The notes beneath the pieces were generated by a model. That model had not been told where the DNA came from. It saw nothing but the letters and a program-made list of their open reading frames with translations, and searched no databases. The translations under genes and the position numbers were made by a program. A stretch of 64,000 bases of DNA from Tritrichomonas musculus. Its lineage: Eukaryota > Parabasalia > Tritrichomonadida > Tritrichomonadidae. Positions within the stretch are counted from its first letter, which is position 1. Every line of letters begins with the position of its first letter. The stretch lies in NCBI GenBank assembly GCA_039105265.1, contig JAPFFF010000006.1, positions 2,294,001 to 2,358,000 on the forward strand, given 5' to 3'. Positions 49,124-58,400 of the stretch are shown piece by piece.

Positions 49124-50068
49124 TTAAAATCTTAATGCATTAGAAATTTCATTTCCAGCTCTTACACCATCAACTGATACATATCTAATATAGGCTTCAG
49201 ATTTCCAACGTCCTTGATGTTTTATGACGCAATCTTGAACACCATTCAAAGAGGCATAATAAGCACCTCCACGGCGAAATGAGTGCCAATTATAATTAGC
49301 AACATCGTCAATTCCAATTGATTTTAATATTGCATGCAAATGTTGTCTTAAATAATATGTGTTATTACAAATGAATTCATCATCTCTTAAATTTTGTAAA
49401 AAATTCATATAATTTATTGGACAATTTAATGAATTGTTTTTTGTGACATAAGTATCAGCGCCAGTGTGATCTTGATCTGTTTTTGAGCAAGAAATATGAA
49501 CCTTTAAAATTTCTTTTTCGTCATCATATTTTAAATCAGATTTTTTCAAATTAATCACTTCTGAAATTCTTAAAAAGCAATAAAAGCTTAATGTCATTAA
49601 AAAGAAAAACTTTTGATCAGGTGCATTTGTTGGTGGTATTGATTCATAAATTAAGTTAAACCATGCAGGATCAAAAGGTTTTTTTGCCTTTGGACAATAT
49701 CCACCTGACATCTCTCTTCTTAAACCGTTTTTAAAAATTTTGAAACTCATTGACAAAACTATATTATCTACATCATGATCTTTAAAATATGATGAGAATG
49801 CTTGTATATATTGCTTTAAGGTAGAATAACTTCGATTATTAGTTTCTTTTTGATATACTATGAAAGCAATGATTTTGTTTTCAGTAATCGGATAAGGATC
49901 TTCCTGAATAGTGTTTGTCAAAATATCTTCGTAAACATTTAGACATGATTGATATGCTTGCTTTGAAGACAAAGCAATTGAATTGGCTTTGATTTCATTT
50001 CCTTTGGCGAGAAGTTGTTGCATCAAACTCATCGTAATATTTGAATGAAATTTTAATTCAAAACTCAT
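49124..50068 (-). CDS. Tyrosine recombinase (phage-integrase/Crypton-type), up to 314 aa
   Basis: All catalytic residues of tyrosine recombinases are present in order: Arg167 (CFLRISEV), Lys196 (CSKTD), His262 and Arg265 (NWHSFRRGG), His284/Trp288 (HQGRW) and the nucleophile Tyr296 (YIRYVSVDG). An N-terminal helical core-binding (SAM-like) domain spans about residues 30-120. The GRWKS-x-AY-x-RY block resembles recombinases of Crypton and DIRS-type elements. The enzyme would cut and rejoin the element through a 3'-phosphotyrosine link. The longest frame starts at 50,068 inside a tandem repeat; ATG 50,032 (MSLMQQLLAKG) is an equally good start and avoids the repeat. The intact frame suggests recent activity. 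Confidence 0.9.
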   Translation of the reverse strand: MSFELKFHSNITMSLMQQLLAKGNEIKANSIALSSKQAYQSCLNVYEDILTNTIQEDPYPITENKIIAFIVYQKETNNRSYSTLKQYIQAFSSYFKDHDVDNIVLSMSFKIFKNGLRREMSGGYCPKAKKPFDPAWFNLIYESIPPTNAPDQKFFFLMTLSFYCFLRISEVINLKKSDLKYDDEKEILKVHISCSKTDQDHTGADTYVTKNNSLNCPINYMNFLQNLRDDEFICNNTYYLRQHLHAILKSIGIDDVANYNWHSFRRGGAYYASLNGVQDCVIKHQGRWKSEAYIRYVSVDGVRAGNEISNALRF

Positions 50069-50115
50069 CGTAATGTTTGAATGAAATTTTAATTCAAACT
50101 TTCATCGTAATATTT
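50031..50115. repeat. Tandem repeat at the recombinase start
   Basis: About two and a half copies of a unit near 36 bp containing CGTAATATTTGAATGAAATT and CAAAACTCAT. Each copy supplies a possible minus-strand ATG, so start choice changes with copy number. Confidence 0.7.
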
Positions 50116-50204
50116 GAATATATTTAATCGGTGTCATTTGAATTAAACCGCTTTTTTTAAAAGAGTATTTTCAATTAGAGCCTATTTTTAATTAATATAA
50201 AGTA

Positions 50205-50318
50205 TAAAAGTTTTTTTTATTTTATATTTAAATTTTTTAATTTTATTCAAAAAGATAACTTCATTTATTTTTTTTATGGTGGAAAAGCTATACTCAAAAA
50301 GTTGCAAAAAAGAGAATT
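50205..50318 (-). repeat. Right terminal inverted repeat of recombinase element
   Basis: Reverse complement of the left repeat at 48,977-49,086, with the same conserved blocks. Confidence 0.8.
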
Positions 50319-50325
50319 AAAAATG

Positions 50326-50370
50326 AATGAAGTAGCTTTTTGAGGCTTCGCCTCAAAAAGCTACTTCATT
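50326..50370. repeat. 21-bp perfect hairpin related to the element's terminal repeat
   Basis: 50,326-50,346 pairs perfectly with 50,350-50,370 around a 3-nt loop. The arm AATGAAGTAGCTTTTTGAGG resembles AATGAAGTTACTTTTTGAA inside the terminal repeats of the adjacent recombinase element, 8 bp outside its right end. Confidence 0.8.
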
Positions 50371-50396
50371 TATTTTTTAAATAATCCTATTTTTTA

Positions 50397-50633
50397 TTAA
50401 GGTACAAATCTAGTACGTTTAGAAACCGCAAATTTTTTTGACACTTTATTAAAACTAAAGGACATGTTATATAAAAAAATATTTTTATCATAAAATTTTT
50501 ATAAAAAAAAAAATAAAGTTCAGAATTTCAAATCTGACACGCATTCAAAATAAAACTTTTTCAATAGGACAAGGGGTCTCAAATATATAACGGGCTTTCT
50601 CTCAATCTATAACGTACTAGATTTGTACCTTAA
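50397..50633. mobile_element. TTAA-bounded MITE, copy A
   Basis: The ends read TTAAGGTACAAATCTAGTAC and the reverse complement, over about 23 bp. The 237-bp unit has no gene. Interior blocks ACCGCAAATTTTTTTGACA and GACATGTTATATAAAA recur in copies B and C. It abuts copy B, sharing one TTAA at 50,630-50,633. Confidence 0.75.
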
Positions 50634-50865
50634 GGTACAAATCTCATACGTTAAAAATTGAAAAAAGGCACGTTAAAATTTTAAGAAAAGCACCCTCCCA
50701 GGAAAAGTTTAAATTTCAATTGGTGTCAGATTTTGATTTCTGAACTTTATTTTTTATATAGTTCAATTAAAAATTTTTTTATTTATTTTTTATATAACAT
50801 GTCGAAAAATTAAATAAATGTCAAAAAAAATTGCGGTTGGGTAACGTATGAGATTTGTACCTTAA
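50630..50865. mobile_element. TTAA-bounded MITE, copy B (inverted relative to A)
   Basis: The ends are TTAAGGTACAAATCTCATAC and its reverse complement. Read on the minus strand it aligns with copy A along its whole length (ACCGCAATTTTTTTTGACAT, GACATGTTATATAAAAAATA, AATAAAGTTCAGAA). It shares its left TTAA with copy A. Confidence 0.75.
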
Positions 50866-50979
50866 AACATAAATATATTTATGATTTTTTCTCAAAAAAA
50901 TTCTTTTCAAAAAGTTTGTTTTCTTACTTCTCTCAAAATATTGTATATATTTTATCAATTCCAAACTTTTTGAAGAAAA

Positions 50980-51180
50980 ATCTTGAACCCTAAATTTCAA
51001 GTAAAACGGATCGCTTGAAAAAAATTACCATCTGAAAGTTAATCTTGAACCCTGGTAATTTTTTTTCTGAAGTTTTTTCATTGAACAAAAAACCTAAGAA
51101 ATAGTTAATCTTGAACCCTCGTAATTTTTTTTCAGAAGTTTTTTCATTGAAAAAATCATAGTAAATAACCTAAGAAAATT
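50980..51180. repeat. 66-bp tandem duplication
   Basis: GTTAATCTTGAACCCTGGTAA at 51,038 and its near copy at 51,104 begin two 66-bp units; a partial third (TCTTGAACCCTAAATTTCAA) precedes at about 50,981. No gene. Confidence 0.65.
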
Positions 51181-51516
51181 AGCAGAAAAAAAATTACCAG
51201 TTTTTAGCCTCAAAAAGTTAATCAAGCATTTCTGCTTTTTTTTAAATATATGCAATTAAATTAATAATATTAAAATTAAATTATATATTTATATTAAGAT
51301 TTATAATTATAAAATAAATATAAATTCTAAACTCTAATATCTAAAAGATTAATAAAAATAGAAGCTATTTTAGTTTTGAGAGAAAAACTATAAATTTGAA
51401 AAGATTATCAAAATAAAATTAACAATATTTTGTTTATACCACACGTTAAAAACCGATTACAAATTGATATCAATATTGTTAAAAAAATATATTAAAATTC
51501 GAAATTAAGTTCACTA

Positions 51517-51764
51517 TTAAGGTACAAATCCAGTACGTTATTTTTTGAATAGGAGAACGTTTATTATTTGAATAGTTGCATGTCTCTGAAAAAGTTTAAA
51601 TTGACTAGGTTTGTTTTTGACACTTATTTTACAATTTAAATAAACATTATGACATGTTATATGAAATGAATGAAAATAATCGTTTTTTATTTAACATGTC
51701 ATCTTATTCTTTGAGAATGACAAAAAAAATTGCGGTTACTAAACGTACTGGATTTGTACCTTAA
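51517..51764. mobile_element. TTAA-bounded MITE, copy C
   Basis: The ends are TTAAGGTACAAATCCAGTAC and its reverse complement. On the minus strand the interior again has ACCGCAATTTTTTTTGTCA and GACATGTTAAATAAAA. 248 bp, no gene. It ends 133 bp before the protease start codon. Confidence 0.75.
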
Positions 51765-51897
51765 CAAAAAAAAAATTTTTTTTATAGTTTTTATAGTTTT
51801 TTATTTGAGATGTTCAAAATTCACTTTTCAATTGGAAAAGTTTGACTTTTTCTGGGCAAAAGTGAATCATAAAAATCCCTATTTTTAATTTATTAAA

Positions 51898-52851
51898 ATG
51901 TTTGCATTTTTAGCATCATTAGCATCTTGTGTTTACTATCTTCAACATGAAGAACGATCTTTCCTCTCATGGATGAGAACCACAAACCAATTCTACACAG
52001 GTGAAGAATACCAAATTCGTTTTGGAATTTTTCTAACCAATTCCCGTCTTGTAAAAGAGCATAATGCTGCAAATAAGAAATTCAAAGTTTCACTTAACAA
52101 ATTTGCAGCTTACACACAATCAGAATATAAAGCTTACCTTGGTTTCAGAATGAATCTCAAACAACGTAATGTAATCAAAACTTCTTCAAAGAAAGCTATC
52201 GCTGAAAGTGTGGACTGGCGTGATAAAGGTGTTATTACTGGAGTTAAAGATCAAGATCAATGTGGATCATGCTGGGCATTTTCAGCAATTACTGCAGTTG
52301 AATCAGCTAATGCAATCTCAACTGGAAAACTCCAAAGTTTGTCAGAACAAAATCTTGTTGACTGTTGTGATATAGATTGCTATGGATGTGCTGGTGGTCT
52401 CATGACATCAGCATATGATTATATCATTAAGCAGCAAAATGGTCAACTTTGCCTTGATAGTGATTATAAATATACAGGTTATAATGAACAATGCAAATTT
52501 GATCAATATAAACATGCTGGATCAATCTCAAAATATGTTTGCATTGTTGAAGGTGATGAAGATGATCTCGCTGCAAAAGTTGAACAGTATGGTCCTGTTT
52601 CAGTTGCTATTGATGCTTCAAATTGGTCTTTCCAACTTTATCAAAGTGGTATTTATGATGAACCAAATTGCCACTCAAAAACACTAGATCATGGAGTTGG
52701 TTGTGTTGGATATGGATCTGAAGATGGTACTAAATATTGGATTGTCCGTAATTCTTGGGGAGTTTCATGGGGAGATAAGGGATATATAAAAATGATCTGG
52801 CTAAATAACCAATGTGGAATTGCTACAATGGCAACTCTTCCATTTTCTTAA
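51898..52851 (+). CDS. Cathepsin L-like cysteine protease (papain family C1A), 317 aa
   Basis: A hydrophobic N-terminus (MFAFLASLASCVYYL) acts as signal peptide. A prodomain of the I29 type follows (residues about 20-75, with NKFAAYT). The mature enzyme begins near ESVDWRDKG (103-111). The catalytic residues are Cys125 (QCGSCWAFS), His265 (LDHGVGCVGYG) and Asn285 (RNSWGVSWG), with Gln119/121 forming the oxyanion hole region. It is a typical secreted or lysosomal trichomonad protease, of the type released by Tritrichomonas and linked to host-cell damage in that genus. The full length and intact frame indicate a working gene. A TCATA initiator lies at 51,867-51,871. It sits inside the island between two M18 fragments. 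Confidence 0.93.
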   Translation: MFAFLASLASCVYYLQHEERSFLSWMRTTNQFYTGEEYQIRFGIFLTNSRLVKEHNAANKKFKVSLNKFAAYTQSEYKAYLGFRMNLKQRNVIKTSSKKAIAESVDWRDKGVITGVKDQDQCGSCWAFSAITAVESANAISTGKLQSLSEQNLVDCCDIDCYGCAGGLMTSAYDYIIKQQNGQLCLDSDYKYTGYNEQCKFDQYKHAGSISKYVCIVEGDEDDLAAKVEQYGPVSVAIDASNWSFQLYQSGIYDEPNCHSKTLDHGVGCVGYGSEDGTKYWIVRNSWGVSWGDKGYIKMIWLNNQCGIATMATLPFS

Positions 52852-54212
52852 ATAAAAGAATTTAATTGATCTTTATATATATATATATATAAGGCTCTTT
52901 TTTTGAATAACTATTTTTTCAAGAAAAAACCACTTTTTCTTAAAAAAGTTCACTTTTTCATAATACAACAATTGTTTTCCGAAAAAGTCTGATTTTCTTG
53001 AATAAATCATATTTACCGTAAAAGTTATTTTTTCATAAAAAAAGGCATTTTTTTCTCGATTTCCAGAATTATTTTCAAAAAATATATTTTCACAAAACTG
53101 GGTTTCCCTGTCCAGTGAGATGAATAATGATGAATAGCCAAGTTTGACTTTTTGAGGCATATCTCGTTATTTTGGATGGACAGTAGACCGTTTAGAAATT
53201 CACAAAATATTTGTAAAGTTATGAATTATTTGAATAAAAAATGTCCATTTGACGGTTTATATTTAATCTGAAAATGTCCAAAATATCCTAAATTGGATTG
53301 ATTTTTTATTAAAAATTAATTAAATAAAATTGATTCAAACAAGGCTAGTCTCACAATTAATATAAATAATTTTATTTAATTAATTTTTAATAAATAAGCC
53401 TTGGTTTTTGTATTTACAATTGTATACAACTTGTCCTTTTAAAAATTACAATTGTAATTACAATTGTAAATACGTTATTTTCTCGATATTAGTTTTTTAT
53501 TTTTATCTTGATCTACAATTATTTTTTTATATTAAAAATGTTTTAAATAATTTAAAAATAAAAAGATAAAATAGTAAAATGTTTTTCAAATTAAATAATA
53601 TTATTTTTGATTCTTCATAAAATAAAAAAAAAATTATTCGCATTCAAAAAGTTTCATTAATACTACAAATCAAAAAATCGTTATTTTACGAAAAAAGACG
53701 TTAAAAAGACGTTTATAGTATTTGTGATGTAAAAAAAATAAGGCCTATATATTAACGTTATTACTTTGATTTCAAGATCAAAAATGCAAATATATTGATC
53801 ATCAAATATTATTTATTATGAAAATTATAAAAACGCTTTAAAATTAATTTTTATTGTTGCAAAATTTTTGTTTATATGTATAAAACAAATCATATAATCT
53901 AATTCAATTTTTTTATTCCTATTGAAATAGCTCATTGATTTTTTTATATGGTTCTTTCAATGATAATTTTTTTTATATTTTTTAATTATCACAGTTTTTA
54001 AAAGGAATAATTATGTAATAAATTGAATATTTATTCATTTCAAAGTTTTTTTGCTATAAAACAAAATTACTATGGTAATATTAAAAAAATAGAAAAAAAT
54101 ATAATTATATAATATGAATATTTTAAAGTTTTCTCATGATATTTGATTTTAATAAAAAATTATAAAAAATTATAAAATGTATAAATCGCGAAAAAAAAAA
54201 TTAATTATTTAT
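52852..54212. other. AT-rich intergenic region with hairpins
   Basis: No gene is supported. A perfect 26-bp inverted repeat lies at 53,306-53,331 and 53,368-53,393 with a 36-bp loop. ACAATTGTA palindromes cluster at about 53,420-53,472. A TA dinucleotide run is at about 52,874-52,890. Confidence 0.55.
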
Positions 54213-54662
54213 TAGACAACTTCGTGGATTAAGGTGGCCGTTAATTAAGTTATCTACTCTCAAACTTACTAAAGATTTTAACTTTCTTATCCTCTTTCAA
54301 ACTTCCTAAAGATTTCTTAATTAATAGGTCTCAAATGCTCTCAAAAAGTTATAAACAATAAAAATGATTCTTTCTCTAGCAAAACTTCAAAACAAAGCTA
54401 AGAGAAAGTTTAAAAATCAAAATTCAATACGAATTTAAAAATAATTGAATAAAAAAGTTAATAATTGAATAAAATTAAAAAATATTTTTTTATTCTCTTC
54501 ATAATTTTTATTGTCAAAAAGTTTATCTTAAGGAAATTTGTGGGAAAACAAGAAAGTTTAAGAAAAGATAATTTAGTTTCAAAAGAAAAAAGGAAGTTTG
54601 AGAGAAGATAATAATAAGAAGATAACTTAATTAACGGCCACCTTAATCCACGAAGTTGTCTA
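54213..54662. mobile_element. 450-bp MITE-like element with 43-bp perfect terminal inverted repeats
   Basis: 54,213-54,255 (TAGACAACTTCGTGGATTAA...) and 54,620-54,662 are exact reverse complements over 43 bp, and imperfect symmetry continues inward. The interior is purine/pyrimidine-biased with CTCTCAAACTT-type repeats and no gene. Flanking TA could be the target duplication. The perfect ends suggest recent mobility. Confidence 0.75.
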
Positions 54663-54732
54663 TTATGTTATTCAGAAAAATTAATAGTAACATTCAATTT
54701 ATTTGGCTTGACCAATTATATTCAAAATTTAT

Positions 54733-55134
54733 TTGATTAATATTAATATTTCCCAAAATCCAGAAGATTGTAAAATAATTTTAAACACAAGTGGATATGG
54801 GAGTGGGAACTTTAATCGATGGTTCGATCTTCCTTTAAGTGTAACAGGTGCAATCAAATTAAAGTATGACGAATTAATTCCAATAGATACAGGGCCTATA
54901 GCAGCGATACCATCAATTGATCCTACAATAATCAAAGGTGATATGTCGAATATTATCAGGCCAATATTTGGTCTTCCTAAATCGACAAATTTATTACAAT
55001 ATTTGGCAAAAAAAATAGGAATTTCAATAAGTGACATCAAATATCATGAACTCTGTTTGGCTGATGCTTACCCGCCAAAATATTTAGCAAAAAATAAAGA
55101 AACAAAACTTATTATTAATTATTTTATTACCTAA
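54733..55134 (+). pseudogene. M18 aspartyl aminopeptidase, middle fragment
   Basis: The frame reads NPEDCKIILNTSGYGSG then NRWFDLPLSVTGAI, PIAAIPSIDPTI, and NLLQYLAKKIGISISDIKYHELCLADAYPPKYLAKN. This matches the M18 middle region: the YGGG-W-x-x-WFDRDLSxAG segment, the IPxLAIH-type strand and the D-I-x-x-x-E-L-x-L-x-D-x-x-P segment. Key residues have drifted (DLPL for DRDL, DPTI for AIHL) and the C-terminal metal-binding part is missing, so it is dead. It continues colinearly from the fragment at 47,885-48,200, with only about ten residues missing between them. Confidence 0.65.
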
Positions 55135-55412
55135 TCAATCATAAAAAATCCTCATCAATAATATTTAGAGTGATGTTTAACTGAAAAAGATCTCTACTGA
55201 GAAATAATGAAATAACGTAGGGAAGGAAAATTTTAATAGAGTGGAAGATTTCACTAAATTATAAAACTTTATATCTTTTTCTCTAATTACTATAATAATA
55301 AAAAAATATGTGATAATATTTCTATAATTTTTTTTTTTTTTTTTTTTTTATTGAATTCAGAATTTTTTTTTTAATACCTTATTGAATTTAAAGTATGATA
55401 TATTTTTTGGTC
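55135..55412. other. Intergenic stretch with T22 tract
   Basis: AT-rich; a run of 22 T at 55,328-55,349. No gene. Confidence 0.5.
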
Positions 55413-58400
55413 TTAAATTTCAGCTGAAGCATTTGTATTACCTTCAGCAGAGTCTTCATTAGATGATTCGGTTTTCTTCTTTTTAATTATAAAGAAGTAA
55501 ACGCAAGCAATTACGACAGCAACAACAATGACAACGCAAGCAATAACAATTCCTGCAATTGCACCAGCGCTAAGTCCTTTTTTATCATCATCTGTTTTAC
55601 CTTTATCATCAGTAGAAGGGTTGTTTGGTTTGCTTTCACCTTTTTGAACCATTAAATAAGAAGAACCTCTGTCTTGTGCTTCACCTTTAGTTTCATTGAT
55701 ACATTGAGGATTTCGGAAATCATTCTCTTCAAATTTTGACTTCAAATCCAAACAACATTGGTAACATTTGTTCAAATTGTTATCCTTATTATCTTTGATG
55801 TATGCAATTGCAATGTTTTCAGCCTCTTGAATATGAGCTCCACTATTAATTTTATCTACCAAAATTTTGTGGATCTGTGTGAAATCAGGGAAATCAAAAT
55901 CATTTGAACGACTAACTAAAATTGGAGTTTGTTTTTTATCCAATGTTCTATTGTAATAGATTGTGATATCAGTATTATCTTTATCAAATTGTACTTGTTT
56001 GGATAATTCTAATATTGATATAAGACCAATTTTAACTTTGTGCAAAGTAATTTTGTCAGGAATAAAATGTGACCCACTTTCGATTTTGGTCATTAAAGAA
56101 ACTGTTGCGCCATTTTCAAGACCAGTAAAACCAGTATTTCCATAAGTTTGTATTTCAGACAAAGTAATTTCGGAAGCACTTGAATCTAATGAAATGCCAC
56201 CAGAAGAAGAAGGAATAACTTTTCCTAGCTTCAATTTTGAATTGGATCTTTGTGACAATGATGTTGATTTTGTGTTAACGATAAACCTACCCGAACCTGT
56301 GATTTCCACATTGGAACTATCTTCTTGCATTATAATATTAGCATTCTTTGATATTTCAAGGACAACTTTTTTAGTTTCTCCTTTGATTTCAACTGGTTTC
56401 TGATCTTTTGTTCTTTCATCGATTCGTAGAATAACATTATCAATAAAACTTGGAAGTTCAACATTTTGATTCTCATTCTTGATTGATATTATATACGATT
56501 GAGATTTATCAAATCCATATTCTTCATTGAATTTAATATTTTCGTTTTTTTCTGATTGAATAATCATTTCTTTAGTAACAGCAACTGGAATTGGCGTTGG
56601 AGTTGGAGAAACGGCTTTAATTGGAGGAAGACAAATACTATCATCAACAAGATCAAGACCATTTTGACAAGAGCAAAAGCTAAAATCATTTCTTGTAGAA
56701 ATAGTAAAACCTAATTCTGAATTACATGTATAGCAAACACCTGGATTGGCATTTGAACATTTCAAGCATCCAGTGATAGTTCTATTACAATCTTGTTCAG
56801 CCAAAACGACGCAAGATTTGCCATCATAGGTAAGTTGATAACCGTTTGAGCATTGAGTGCAATATATTTGATTATCTTGTTCTTCGAAACAGACATCACA
56901 ATTTGATATAGAATTGCACGATGTTTTTTCGCATTGTCCATTTATCAATGAAAAGCCAGTTGAGCATTTGCTGCATGCAGAAACGCTTTCACAAATTTGA
57001 CAATTTGGAATCGTTTTAAGGCATGACATTTGATTTGAAGTCTTGCATATTCCATTGTTCAAATCATATCCTTCCGCACAAATACATCTACCATTTTGGA
57101 GAACAAAATGAAGTTCAATGTTACAAGCAGAACATGATGTTACATCTGATGAATTACATTCCAAGCATCCAGCCATATTGTCATCAAGGCATGTTCGTTG
57201 AATACAACTCTTTAAATCTTCACTTGGTTTAAATCCAGTTTTACATGATAAGCAAATTTGAATATTGTTCTCTCTTCCGCATTGAATGCAATCATCAATG
57301 TTGCAATCATTGCATAGTTGAGTAGATGAATCAGTGTTTTCACATTGAATGGAACAAATGGATGATTGTTCACTTAATTTGGCATAGCCTTTTTCACATT
57401 TGACACAAAAAGTTTTATCATCTTTGGAGCATTCTTGGCAGTTTGCAATATGAGATGCACATGAAGCTGGAACACATTGGCCATTTATGAGTTCAAACGA
57501 ATTTAAGCAACTTGAACAAATTTGTGGATTTATTGCATCACAAATTGAACAATTATCAACAAAGTCTCGACAATCTTTTTCAGGTGGAATATCGCAATAA
57601 TGTGTTTGCTCATTTATTTGATAATTATCATCACATAATGAGCATAATGAAGAATTAGACTCTAAACATTGAATACAACCTTGGATTAGTGTTTTGCAGT
57701 CTGGTTTTGTGGATTCGATAGAACTTATTGGTTCAATTGTTGGAACGTTAGTCTCAATAGAAATACTATTTTCTGACGATGAATCTGTAGGTTCTGGTTC
57801 AGATGATGGAAATATGTATTTTTCTGTAGGAATGCTACAAAAGTATTCTGATGTATATTCATCAATTACAAAGATATTCGTTAAATTAGGACAATCATTG
57901 AAAACATTAGCATAACATGATTTTTCGTTTGTTCCCAGGTACAAAACGAAAGATAGAGAATCACAATGAGAAAATGAATATAAATCAACATATAAAATAT
58001 CGCAAGGAATGATTATTGATGTTAAAGAAGTGCATAAAAAAAATGAATAAGTGTTGATTTTTTTCAAAGTATCAGGAAAAACAACGGATTGGAGAGAATA
58101 GCATCTGCAAAATGCGTAACTATCTATCATTGTCAGTTTATCTGGAATACTTATTGATGTCAAAGAATGGCAATTGGTAAACATATAGTACGCAATTTCT
58201 GTTACACTATTTGGAATTTTTATTGATGATAAAGAGCTACAATTGAAAAAAGAGAATTTTCCAAATGTTGTAACGCTATCAGGAATATTTATTGATGTTA
58301 AAGCACTACAACAGTAAAATGCATATTCACCAATTGATTTTACACCATCTGAAAGAGTCACTGATGATAAAGAACTGCAATTGTAAAAAGCAGATTCATC

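Larger units (their letters stand above)
48977..50318. mobile_element. Tyrosine-recombinase transposon with about 110-bp terminal inverted repeats
   Basis: The left repeat (48,977-49,086) and the reverse complement of the right repeat (50,205-50,318) align over about 110 columns with only a handful of mismatches and three 1-nt indels. Shared blocks include GCAACTTTTTGAGT, CTTTTCCACCATAAA, AATAAATGAAGTTA and AAATTTAAATATAAAATAAA. The only gene inside is a tyrosine recombinase. No reverse transcriptase is present, so it is not a DIRS or Ngaro element. Canonical Cryptons lack such terminal repeats. Total length is about 1.34 kb. Target duplications are not obvious. Confidence 0.8.
48284..51016. 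repeat. 25-bp inverted repeat pair flanking the recombinase element
   Basis: AAGCGATCCGTTTTGCTTGA... at 48,284-48,308 and the reverse complement of 50,992-51,016 agree at 24 of 25 positions. The copies are 2.7 kb apart and lie outside the recombinase element's own inverted repeats. Confidence 0.6.

Noticed and set aside
50031-50115. CRISPR-like array
   Set aside because: Only two and a half adjacent copies without spacers, in a eukaryotic genome; it is a simple tandem repeat.
52873-53160. 95-aa minus-strand protein after the protease gene
   Set aside because: It is low-complexity Phe/Lys from A/T runs, overlapping a likely 3' untranslated region.
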